44,019 nucleotides of DNA. Origin: an uncultured Bacteroides sp. Lineage in GTDB: Bacteria > Bacteroidota > Bacteroidia > Bacteroidales > Bacteroidaceae. Both the position numbers and the translations under genes were made by a program. The stretch is taken from assembly GCA_949289345.1 (NCBI GenBank), contig CASENS010000038.1, positions 1 through 44,019 on the forward strand, written 5' to 3'. The first letter of the stretch is position 1, and each line of letters begins with the position of its first letter. The notes beneath the pieces were generated by a model. It saw only the letters and a list, made by a program, of their open reading frames with translations. It was not told the origin of the DNA and did no database searches. Positions 24,813 to 32,931 of the stretch are shown piece after piece.

Positions 24813-26861
24813 ATGAAACGTATCAATTTACTTTTTATCTTAGGGCTGTTTGCCATCGCCGCATCGGCTCAGAACGAAACGGGAACCGTCGAACTTCAGG
24901 AAGTGGAAGTGAAAGCGGCCAAAGTGATTCATAAGCCCGACGGACAAATCATTTATCCCACCGAAGCGCAAAAAAGTGCTTCTCATTCGGGCTACAGCAT
25001 CTTGCAGAAACTCTCTTTGCCCAACATCCGTGTGGACGAGGTCATGCAGAGCCTGTCGGTCATTGACGGACGGGGAAGCGTCCAACTACGCATCAACGGC
25101 ATTGTGGTGGGGCGGGAAGAAATGCTGGCGCTCGCTCCTGAAAACATCAGCCGGATAGATTTCATCGACAATCCCGGGGTGCGGTACGGCGAAGGCATTG
25201 CCTGCGTCATCAACATCCTGACCCGGCGGATGGATAGTGGATATACGGTCGGCTTCGACCTTACCCAAGCGCTTACCACAAAATTAGGCCATGACCTGGT
25301 GTATGGGAAGTGGAATGCCGGGAAAAGCGAACTTTCGCTGAGCTATGATTTCGGATACAGGGATTTCAAGGGAAACCGGATGGATGAAACGGCTCATTAC
25401 CGGCTGACGGACGGCTCTACGCACACCATCGAACGTCATGACATCGCTTCACGTAGCCGGAGTTTCAGTAACGGTTTGCAATTGAAATACAACTTGGCCG
25501 ATTCCGCCAACTATGTGTTTCAGGCTTCACTAAGCGCAGACTTTTCACGTGTCCCCGGCAATTATCAGCACAAACAAATAGTGGACGGAAATGAACAGTA
25601 TTTTGCCACCCGGCGGGAAAAGAATCAGAGTTCCAGCCCTGTTTTAGACCTTTATTACTTCCGTCAACTGTCCCCCCGCCAATCGTTGACCCTGAATGCC
25701 GTGGGGACGTATATCGGCACTTCGCTTCACAACAGCTATAATGAAGGTTCGCCCTATGCTTACGATGTAGACGGAAAGACCTGTTCGTTCATGGGCGAGG
25801 CCATTTACGAAAACCGTCTGAATCCCTTTACGTTTACGACCGGAATAAACTATATGCAGAAATATACGAATAACACGTATTCGGGGGATGTCAATTCCGT
25901 CAGCCCGATGCATAACCGCAACGTGTATGCTTTTGCCGAAATCAAAGGAACTGTCGGCCCGGTGAGATATACGGCGGGGATAGGAGGAAATTATCTGGAT
26001 TATCGGCAGCAATCGGACAAATATCATTACTGGCTGTTCCGTCCGAAGGCTTCTCTTGCTTATAACCCGGCGCAGGCTGTCCAGTTGAAATATGATTTCC
26101 AGATAAGCGAGCACGTTTCACAAGTGGCGATGATTAGCAATACCTCCATACGCAATAATAGTATGGAGTGGACACAAGGGAATCCGAATATCAAGCCCAA
26201 CCGTGAACAAGAGCACACCTTCCAACTCTCGTACACGCATCCGCGCATCCAGTCTTTTCTTCAGGTGTACGGAAAGCTTTGTCACCGCCCCAACATGGCG
26301 GCCTACATACGGACGGAAGACAACCGATTTGTATATACCCAGCTCAATCAGAAGGAAATCGATGTGCTTCACCTGATGTTTTATGTCAATGGTTGGATTA
26401 TTCCCGACAAATTTTCGATGGCACTTTCCGGCACGTTCTTCCGGTGTTTCAATTTCGGGGAAGATTATACGCACTGCAAGACATTTTATTCGGGTAACGC
26501 CAACGTCCAGGCTTACTTGGGTAAATTTACCTTTTCAGCCTTTGTGGACAGTGGCTTCCGCTTTCTCGAAGGCGAGACCGAAGGCTTCAATGGGGTATTT
26601 ACCTATTTGAACGCGGCTTATCGCCATAAAAATCTGAGTTTGTCGCTCACTTGGCAGCAACCGTTGAATCCACACTACAAGCAATCCCAGTCGGACGTGT
26701 ACAATCGTTATGTCCGGAAAACCACTACGCTTCATTGCCGTGACTTCGGTAACTTGGTCAGTCTTAACATCGCCTGGAAGTTTTCGCAAGGACGCGCTTA
26801 TAAAAACATCCGGCGGAACATTAAACAGAAGGCGGATAAAGATACCGGCATCTTGCGATAA
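24813..26861 (+). CDS. TonB-dependent receptor / outer-membrane beta-barrel protein
   Basis: A 682-residue outer-membrane protein with a signal peptide (cleavage after AASAQ, about residue 20). It lacks the carboxypeptidase-like N-terminal domain common in this phylum and goes straight to VELQEVEVKAAKVIHKPDG and a short plug (about 45-135: LPNIRVDEVMQSLSVIDGRG, ISRIDFIDNPGVRYGEG). The plug is followed by a barrel (about 145-670) of alternating aromatic strands. The class (OMP_b-brl_3) imports or senses unknown ligands. It is not a SusC and has no SusD partner. It directly follows the membrane-tethered regulator and has its own -7 element. Confidence 0.85.
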   Translation: MKRINLLFILGLFAIAASAQNETGTVELQEVEVKAAKVIHKPDGQIIYPTEAQKSASHSGYSILQKLSLPNIRVDEVMQSLSVIDGRGSVQLRINGIVVGREEMLALAPENISRIDFIDNPGVRYGEGIACVINILTRRMDSGYTVGFDLTQALTTKLGHDLVYGKWNAGKSELSLSYDFGYRDFKGNRMDETAHYRLTDGSTHTIERHDIASRSRSFSNGLQLKYNLADSANYVFQASLSADFSRVPGNYQHKQIVDGNEQYFATRREKNQSSSPVLDLYYFRQLSPRQSLTLNAVGTYIGTSLHNSYNEGSPYAYDVDGKTCSFMGEAIYENRLNPFTFTTGINYMQKYTNNTYSGDVNSVSPMHNRNVYAFAEIKGTVGPVRYTAGIGGNYLDYRQQSDKYHYWLFRPKASLAYNPAQAVQLKYDFQISEHVSQVAMISNTSIRNNSMEWTQGNPNIKPNREQEHTFQLSYTHPRIQSFLQVYGKLCHRPNMAAYIRTEDNRFVYTQLNQKEIDVLHLMFYVNGWIIPDKFSMALSGTFFRCFNFGEDYTHCKTFYSGNANVQAYLGKFTFSAFVDSGFRFLEGETEGFNGVFTYLNAAYRHKNLSLSLTWQQPLNPHYKQSQSDVYNRYVRKTTTLHCRDFGNLVSLNIAWKFSQGRAYKNIRRNIKQKADKDTGILR

Positions 26862-26910
26862 ATCTCTATTTACCCGTTTTTTAAGCATCATTGCTTACCT
26901 GCTCAAGTAT

Positions 26911-26992
26911 CATTGCATACTTTGCCATTTATCCAATGATATTCGGACAAGTAAGCAATAAGACTTTTTAATTCTCATTGCATCTTTGCCAT
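26911..26992 (+). repeat. Imperfect direct repeat
   Basis: CATTGCATACTTTGCCAT (26911-26928) recurs as CATTGCATCTTTGCCAT (26976-26992), identical except for one missing base. Both resemble degenerate -7 elements. Confidence 0.5.
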
Positions 26993-27285
26993 GTAGGGAC
27001 AATCCTTAGCTCTTCTTAATGCTTATTTCCGAATATTTTATCCGAAAATAATTCAGGTACACCATTGGCATTCATCATGTTATGTAACTGAAGGAAACGA
27101 TACCCCCCAATAATAATCAATGCAACCCATCCATTTGAATGGAACGGAGAAAGCACAGAAGCGGAGGTTGCAAAGAAGAGACACGAAGACACAGAAAAAC
27201 GTTACAGACAATCCACGAAATAAAAACAGTCTATCCGGTAAATGCGTAGTCATGAAAACTGCTACCCTTACAGGTGCCACCTTTC

Positions 27286-27320
27286 AGGTTACTAACCTAA
27301 GGGGACTATGTTTCTAACAT
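27286..27320. repeat. Two units of the 22-bp-periodic palindrome
   Basis: The palindromes AGGTTACTAACCT (27286-27298) and ATGTTTCTAACAT (27308-27320) start exactly 22 bp apart. The stretch CTAACCTAAGGG followed by ATGTTTCTAACATTCCCG also occurs at 40913-40990 with the same spacing, so both are copies of one repeat family. Confidence 0.75.
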
Positions 27321-27528
27321 TCCCGAACACCCACGAGAAGCATTTCCGGCAATCCTTACGCATATCCAATCAGGAGCTATCGCAAATATGGACATGAATG
27401 CAGTTATTCCCACTTTTTTCTAGTTAGGAATAATACAGAGTTGACCATATCATCAGGCATAAGACAAAAGATGCCCCTGTCTTCTACACATGTATTTATC
27501 GGATAAACCAATTTTATATTCCTATCCG

Positions 27529-27608
27529 CTTGTAGAGACGTGATTTATCGCGTCTGAACACACACAGGTCCGTTACCTCTGAGACGTAATGAATTGCGTC
27601 TCTACAAG
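27529..27608. repeat. MITE-like 80-bp palindromic element
   Basis: A 12-bp terminal inverted repeat, CTTGTAGAGACG (27529-27540) and CGTCTCTACAAG (27597-27608), bounds two internal imperfect palindromes, AGACGTGATTTATCGCGTCT (27536-27555) and AGACGTAATGAATTGCGTCT (27582-27601). GTAGAGACG-type palindromes are a recurring class of small dispersed repeats in bacteria. No transposase is nearby. Confidence 0.75.
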
Positions 27609-27761
27609 TGAATGAAGAATGACAACCTAAAAATCCGTTTGCGTTATCCACATACTGTACATTCCGATTATACGTTGTCAAATAACTTTAGGAGCGATTG
27701 GATTGTTACGAATTTATATATGTAAAACAAGGTTAAACCAAAGTCTTATTCTCTCAAATAT

Positions 27762-27792
27762 TTTGTCTGTTTCATCATAATGTATACATTTG
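27762..27792 (+). promoter_or_regulatory. Promoter of the large ATPase/iron-sulfur gene
   Basis: TACATTTG (27785-27792) matches TAnnTTTG and TTTG (27762-27765) lies 19 nt upstream. The ATG at 27873 follows an ~75-nt AT-rich leader. Confidence 0.7.
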
Positions 27793-27872
27793 CATTGTCT
27801 GACACACATGTCAAACTAACATATAAAATAGATTTGATAGTATAATCGGTTTCCAATTATAAAAGTTATTAT

Positions 27873-30800
27873 ATGGTACGGATAGGTATTGATGTCGGCT
27901 CAACAACAGCCAAGTTGGTTGCAATAGGAACAGACGGTGAAATGTTGTTTTCAAAATACATACGGCACAATGCGAGGGCAAAAGAAGTGGTATGCGGCAT
28001 TCTACGTGAAGTAAAGTCATTGCTGGGCGATGTCGAGGCACGTGTGAAAGTGACAGGCTCAGTAGGTATGGGCATTTCTGAACAAACAGGCATTCCGTTC
28101 GTGCAGGAAGTTGTGGCCGCCTCCAAAGCAGTACAGGCGAATTATCCACAGGTACGCTCCATGATAGATATTGGCGGAGAGGATGCCAAAGTGGTCTTTT
28201 TTGAGAACGCGGAAGCGAAAGACCTCCGAATGAACGGGAACTGCGCAGGAGGGACAGGCGCATTTATAGACCAAATGGCGGTTATTCTTGGCGTGGATGT
28301 GAAGGATATGAATGAACTGGCACAAAATGCCTGTCGGATTTATCCCATTGCGTCCCGTTGTGGCGTATTCTGTAAGACCGATATACAAAACCTGATAGCC
28401 AAAAACGTATCCAAACAAGACATTTCCGCTTCCATCTTTCATGCCGTGGCAGTGCAGACTGTGGTAACGCTTGCTCATGGATGCGACATTGAAACTCCCG
28501 TTTTGTTCTGCGGCGGGCCGCTGACATTTATTCCCGCCTTGCGCAAGGCGTTTACAGATTATCTGTACATTGCCAACAAAGATGTGATATTGCCGGACAA
28601 CGGTACGTTGTTGCCTGCAATCGGTACGGCACTGGCCAATGCAGACAGTGACAGAGCATTTAGGCTTTCCGAAATCATAAGCCTGATGATGAATAATGCC
28701 CAAAAGCCGGGAATAAAAACCTCCGCCCTACGCCCTCTATTCTCTTCTTACGAAGAATACGAAACATGGAAAGAACGCATAGCGAAAAAACAGATACCCA
28801 AATCCCAATTTAAGAAAGGGAAACAAGAAGTTTTCCTGGGCATAGACTCCGGTTCCACCACCACAAAGATTGTAGTGACCGATACGGATAACCGCCTGCT
28901 CTTTTGCCATTACGATGTAAATGGCGGGAACCCCGTACAAGCTGTAGAAAAAGGGTTGCTCAAACTGAAAGATGAGTGCACGGCATGTGGCACGGAGCTA
29001 AACATTATCGGCTCCTGTTCCACCGGATACGGCGAAGACTTGATTAAAGCGGCTTTTCAACTCAATGCAGGTATCGTCGAAACCATCGCACATTACATGG
29101 CTGCCTCGCACATCGACAAGGACGCTTCCTTTATTCTCGACATCGGCGGACAGGATATGAAAGCCATGTTTGTGGACAAAGGCATCATCAATCGCATGGA
29201 GATAAACGAAGCCTGTTCTTCAGGGTGCGGTTCCTTTATCGAAACATTCGCCAAGACACTTGGTTACACAGTGCAGGATTTTGCACATGAGGCATGTCTT
29301 TCAACTGCTCCATGTGATTTGGGGACACGTTGCACCGTGTTCATGAACTCCAAGGTGAAACAGGTGTTGCGCGAAGGTGCGACGGTGAGCGACATTGCCG
29401 CCGGACTGGCTTATTCTGTGGTAAAGAACTGTCTTTATAAAGTACTGAAACTGAAAAATGTATCGGAACTGGGAAAGAGCATCGTCGTACAGGGCGGTAC
29501 GATGCGTAACGATGCCGTGGTACGCGCTCTTGAACAACTGACCGGAGCCGAAGTGTCGCGTTGCGATGTGCCGGAATTAATGGGAGCTTATGGCTGCGCC
29601 TTGTATGCAAGCGAACACATCCATACTGCCGTAACATTGAACGGTATTTTGGCAAAGATGCAGTACACAACGAAACTGTTGCATTGCAAAGGTTGTGATA
29701 ACCAATGCTTGGTGTCGCACTACGACTTCACGAGCGGAAAGCGTTATTACAGCGGCAACCGTTGCGAACGGGTGTTTACCAACGGGGAGGAAAGCAAACA
29801 TGCCGTAAATGTATATGAACAGAAGAACAGCCTGCTTTTCGACAGGGCAGATAAGGCCGTATCAACTCCCAAACTGACTATCGGCTTGCCGAGATGCTTG
29901 AATATGTACGAAGATTTCCCCTTTTGGCACACATTGCTGACGGAATGCGGCTTGCAGGTTGTCCTTTCCGACATGTCAAATTTCGGGAATTATGAAAGTT
30001 GCGCCCGGATGGTCATGTCAGACAACATTTGCTTTCCTGCAAAATTAGTACACAGCCATATACAAAACCTTATAGAGAAAAAAGTAGACCGTATTTTCAT
30101 GCCTTTTGTCATCTTCGAGCGGAAAGGGAAAGACGAGCAGAACAGTTACAACTGCCCCATTGTCACCGGCTATTCCGAGGTGATAAAGAGCGTGCAGGGC
30201 AACAGTGTGCCGATTGACGCGCCTGCCATTTCATTCAAAGACAGGACTCTGCTTTACCGCCAGTGCTGTAAGTATCTGGAGAGCCTTGGCATTCGTGAGA
30301 ATGTAATAGCAAAAGCATTTGCCAAAGCCGAAACCGAAACCGAAAACTATGTACATACGCTCTCCGAATATAACCGGAGCACACTGGATAAGGCAACAGA
30401 AACCGGACGCTTTGTCATTCTTCTTGCCGGACGTCCGTACCACACCGACCCCCTGATACAGCACAAGATTGCCGACATGATTGCCGATATGGGTATCGAC
30501 GTCATCACCGATGATATTGTGCGTAAGGAGAAATCAGACATGCCCGATGTGCATTTCCTGGCTCAATGGACATTTCCCAACCGCATATTGAAGGCCGCAC
30601 AATGGTGCATCGCACAAGGTAATCATGTACAGTTCGTGCAGCTGACTTCTTTCGGCTGTGGACCGGATGCTTTCCTCATAGACGAGGTACGCGACCTACT
30701 GATACGTAACGGTAAAAGTTACACCCTGCTGAAACTCGATGACATCAATAACGTTGGTTCAATGAAACTTCGCGTACGCTCCCTTGTGGAAAGTCTAAGA

Positions 30801-32114
30801 CTGGAAAGCGAACGTAATGACAAGAATAGAGATGCGACAGAAAAAACTTTCGTGACCACGCCAGCCTATGAGGATCATAGTATGCGGGGAAAGAAAATAC
30901 TTGTGCCTTATTTCACTCCTTTCATCTCGCCGCTTATCCCCGCCATTATGCGTGTGGCCGGTTATGACGTGGAAACTCTGCCAATCAGTGATACGGAATC
31001 GTGCGAATGGGGATTAAGGTATGCCAACAACGAAGTCTGTTACCCGGCCACACTTATCGTGGGCGACATTATCAAGGCTTTTCGGAGCGGCAAACACGAT
31101 CCGCAGCAAACCGTTGTAGCGATGGTACAGACCGGAGGCCAGTGCCGGGCAAGCAACTACCTTGCACTGATAAGGAAAGCCTTGGTCGATGCAGGTTACA
31201 CAAAGACACCGGTCATATCACTTACATTCGGGGCAGACATCGACAACGGGCAACCGGGCTTCCGCATCAATTGGATGAAAATACTCCCCATTGCCTTGCG
31301 TGCCATACTATTCAGTGACTGCATTTCGAAGTTCTACTACACCACCCGACCGCGCGAGAGAGAGCAGGGACAGGCGGCACGACTGAAAGACATGTATTTG
31401 CACATAGCTGAAAATCTGATTTCGGAAGGACGTACAAAGGAACTTTATGATTATCTGGGGCTGGCCGCCAGCCAATTCAACAGTATCTGCCGTTCCATTG
31501 ACTGTCCTCAAGTGGGTGTAGTGGGTGAAATTTTCCTGAAGTTCAATCCGTTTGCTCATAAAAACGTAACAGAATGGCTGGCAGACAGGGGTATAGAAAC
31601 GGTACCTACCGTGCTCACCGACTTTTTCATGCAGGCTTTCGTAAACAAGGAAGTGCGCGTGGAAAGCCACATCGCACACAACTTCTTGCCAAAGCCTCTG
31701 TATAAGTTAGGCTACCATATTGTGTGGAAACAGATTGAAAAAATGAACGGCATAGCCGGACGTTTCCATTATTTCACTCCGTTCAAGGATATTTTCGCCG
31801 AAGCGGAAGATGCACGGAAAGTCATATCGCTCAACGCCCAGTTCGGTGAGGGATGGCAACTTCCGGCAGATATTATGGCTTATGCCCGTCAAGGCATCAA
31901 CAATGTGGTCAGCCTCCAGCCTTTCGGTTGCATAGCCAACCATATTGTGTCAAAAGGCATTGAGAAACGCATCAAGACATTGCTACCGGAAATGAACATC
32001 CTTTCGCTTGACTTCGACAGTGGCGTGAGCGATGTCAATATCACCAACCGCCTGCTGCTGTTCATCGACAGCCTATGCACACGAAGAGAGTACAAGCCGC
32101 GTGCGGCTATTTGA
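27873..32114 (+). CDS. Acyl-CoA dehydratase activase / double-cubane-cluster type fusion protein
   Basis: A 1413-residue cytosolic fusion. Two ASKHA ATPase domains of the HgdC/BadF class come first: residues 1-265 (GIDVGSTTAK, DIGGEDAK, NCAGGTGAF with Cys124, RCGVF with Cys163) and 318-590 (GIDSGSTTTK, DIGGQDMK, ACSSGCGSF with Cys448, RCTVF with Cys487). In each, the two cysteines match those that hold a [4Fe-4S] cluster between dimer halves. A Cys cluster follows (605, 608, 612, 631). Then come DUF2229/HgdB-like segments with Cys710, Cys720 (NICFPAKL), Cys761, GRPYHTDP (853-860), LTSFGCG (Cys929), Cys1044, Cys1056 and Cys1091. In this superfamily the ATPase drives one low-potential electron into a partner cluster for dehydration or, in double-cubane proteins, small-molecule reduction. 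Both halves being in one chain suggests self-contained electron delivery; the substrate is unknown. A TetR gene follows 25 nt later. Confidence 0.85.
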   Translation: MVRIGIDVGSTTAKLVAIGTDGEMLFSKYIRHNARAKEVVCGILREVKSLLGDVEARVKVTGSVGMGISEQTGIPFVQEVVAASKAVQANYPQVRSMIDIGGEDAKVVFFENAEAKDLRMNGNCAGGTGAFIDQMAVILGVDVKDMNELAQNACRIYPIASRCGVFCKTDIQNLIAKNVSKQDISASIFHAVAVQTVVTLAHGCDIETPVLFCGGPLTFIPALRKAFTDYLYIANKDVILPDNGTLLPAIGTALANADSDRAFRLSEIISLMMNNAQKPGIKTSALRPLFSSYEEYETWKERIAKKQIPKSQFKKGKQEVFLGIDSGSTTTKIVVTDTDNRLLFCHYDVNGGNPVQAVEKGLLKLKDECTACGTELNIIGSCSTGYGEDLIKAAFQLNAGIVETIAHYMAASHIDKDASFILDIGGQDMKAMFVDKGIINRMEINEACSSGCGSFIETFAKTLGYTVQDFAHEACLSTAPCDLGTRCTVFMNSKVKQVLREGATVSDIAAGLAYSVVKNCLYKVLKLKNVSELGKSIVVQGGTMRNDAVVRALEQLTGAEVSRCDVPELMGAYGCALYASEHIHTAVTLNGILAKMQYTTKLLHCKGCDNQCLVSHYDFTSGKRYYSGNRCERVFTNGEESKHAVNVYEQKNSLLFDRADKAVSTPKLTIGLPRCLNMYEDFPFWHTLLTECGLQVVLSDMSNFGNYESCARMVMSDNICFPAKLVHSHIQNLIEKKVDRIFMPFVIFERKGKDEQNSYNCPIVTGYSEVIKSVQGNSVPIDAPAISFKDRTLLYRQCCKYLESLGIRENVIAKAFAKAETETENYVHTLSEYNRSTLDKATETGRFVILLAGRPYHTDPLIQHKIADMIADMGIDVITDDIVRKEKSDMPDVHFLAQWTFPNRILKAAQWCIAQGNHVQFVQLTSFGCGPDAFLIDEVRDLLIRNGKSYTLLKLDDINNVGSMKLRVRSLVESLRLESERNDKNRDATEKTFVTTPAYEDHSMRGKKILVPYFTPFISPLIPAIMRVAGYDVETLPISDTESCEWGLRYANNEVCYPATLIVGDIIKAFRSGKHDPQQTVVAMVQTGGQCRASNYLALIRKALVDAGYTKTPVISLTFGADIDNGQPGFRINWMKILPIALRAILFSDCISKFYYTTRPREREQGQAARLKDMYLHIAENLISEGRTKELYDYLGLAASQFNSICRSIDCPQVGVVGEIFLKFNPFAHKNVTEWLADRGIETVPTVLTDFFMQAFVNKEVRVESHIAHNFLPKPLYKLGYHIVWKQIEKMNGIAGRFHYFTPFKDIFAEAEDARKVISLNAQFGEGWQLPADIMAYARQGINNVVSLQPFGCIANHIVSKGIEKRIKTLLPEMNILSLDFDSGVSDVNITNRLLLFIDSLCTRREYKPRAAI

Positions 32115-32139
32115 GAAACGTACATTACATAAAATAGTT

Positions 32140-32775
32140 ATGACTGACAAAAACAATGTAAGGACCACCGCAAACACTGACATGGAGTTTCGGATACTTG
32201 AAGCGGCCAAGGACGTATTCATGGAAAAAGGATTTGCAGAAACCAGCATGGGAGACATTGCCGCCCGTGTAGGTATCAACCGCCCCAGTTTACACTACTA
32301 TTTCCGTACGAAAGACAGAATATTCCAAGCCGCGTTCGGAATGATTATCCAAAAGATAGTGCCGAAAGTAGAGGAATTTATTACAGCGAAAGACGTGCCC
32401 ATATCCGAACGTGTGGCAAGTCTGGTTGATGTCTACTATGAAATATTCAAGAACAATCCGACGTTACCACTGTTCATAGTCAGGGAAATAAACCGTGATG
32501 TGAACTACATCATTGATACCATTCACAATACTCCCATGCGTATGACTCTCATGAAAATAGTGACAAGTCTGCGCACGGAAATGGCGGAAGGCAAACTGAA
32601 TACAGTACCTCTGCCCATGTTGTTTTATACGTTCTACGGGGCAATGACGTTTCCTTTCCTGACAAAGGACCTGGCCGAACGTCTGTTGGCCGAAGAAGGT
32701 TCGTTCAACGAACTGTTGGAGCAATGGAAGCCGTATATCATCCGGCAAATGGATAATTTGCTTCGCGTAAAATAA
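32140..32775 (+). CDS. TetR-family transcription regulator
   Basis: Starting at the ATG at 32140 gives 211 residues (MTDKNNVRTT); an earlier in-frame ATG at 32032 lies inside the ATPase gene and adds an unlike extension. The N-terminal helix-turn-helix is classic TetR: ILEAAKDVFMEKGFAETSMGDIAARVGINRPSLHYYFRTKDRIF (about residues 17-60, read here in short overlapping pieces). The C-terminal ligand domain carries VYYEIFKNNPTLPLFIVREI. Such repressors release DNA when a small ligand binds. Its position 25 nt after the activase/double-cubane gene makes that operon the likely target; the ligand could be related to the fusion enzyme's substrate. Confidence 0.9.
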   Translation: MTDKNNVRTTANTDMEFRILEAAKDVFMEKGFAETSMGDIAARVGINRPSLHYYFRTKDRIFQAAFGMIIQKIVPKVEEFITAKDVPISERVASLVDVYYEIFKNNPTLPLFIVREINRDVNYIIDTIHNTPMRMTLMKIVTSLRTEMAEGKLNTVPLPMLFYTFYGAMTFPFLTKDLAERLLAEEGSFNELLEQWKPYIIRQMDNLLRVK

Positions 32776-32799
32776 TATCTGAACCGAAATATACTTGAA

Positions 32800-32856
32800 A
32801 AGCCGAGGGCTTCTATGTTTTACCTGCATGTAAATATAGAGTGTGCATCTCGGCTT
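32800..32856. terminator. Extended hairpin between convergent genes
   Basis: AAGCCGAG (32800-32807) pairs with CTCGGCTT (32849-32856). Inside, TCTAT pairs with ATAGA and TTAC with GTAA around CTGCAT, giving a long interrupted stem. It lies between the converging TetR and YfhO genes and could stop both; the T-runs beside it are short. Confidence 0.5.
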
Positions 32857-32931
32857 ACTTTTCATTACATATTTTCACAAGCCCACGCCCTTATTTTTGT
32901 CTCTATATCAGCAGAAGGGACAAGGGGACAT

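Larger units (their letters stand above)
26862..27872. other. 1-kb intergenic region with several repeat types
   Basis: No credible gene. It contains an imperfect direct repeat (26911-26992), two units of a 22-bp-periodic palindrome (27286-27320), an 80-bp MITE-like palindromic element (27529-27608) and the promoter of the large ATPase gene. Short frames at 27080-27317 read as low-complexity lysine/arginine-rich text. Confidence 0.65.
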
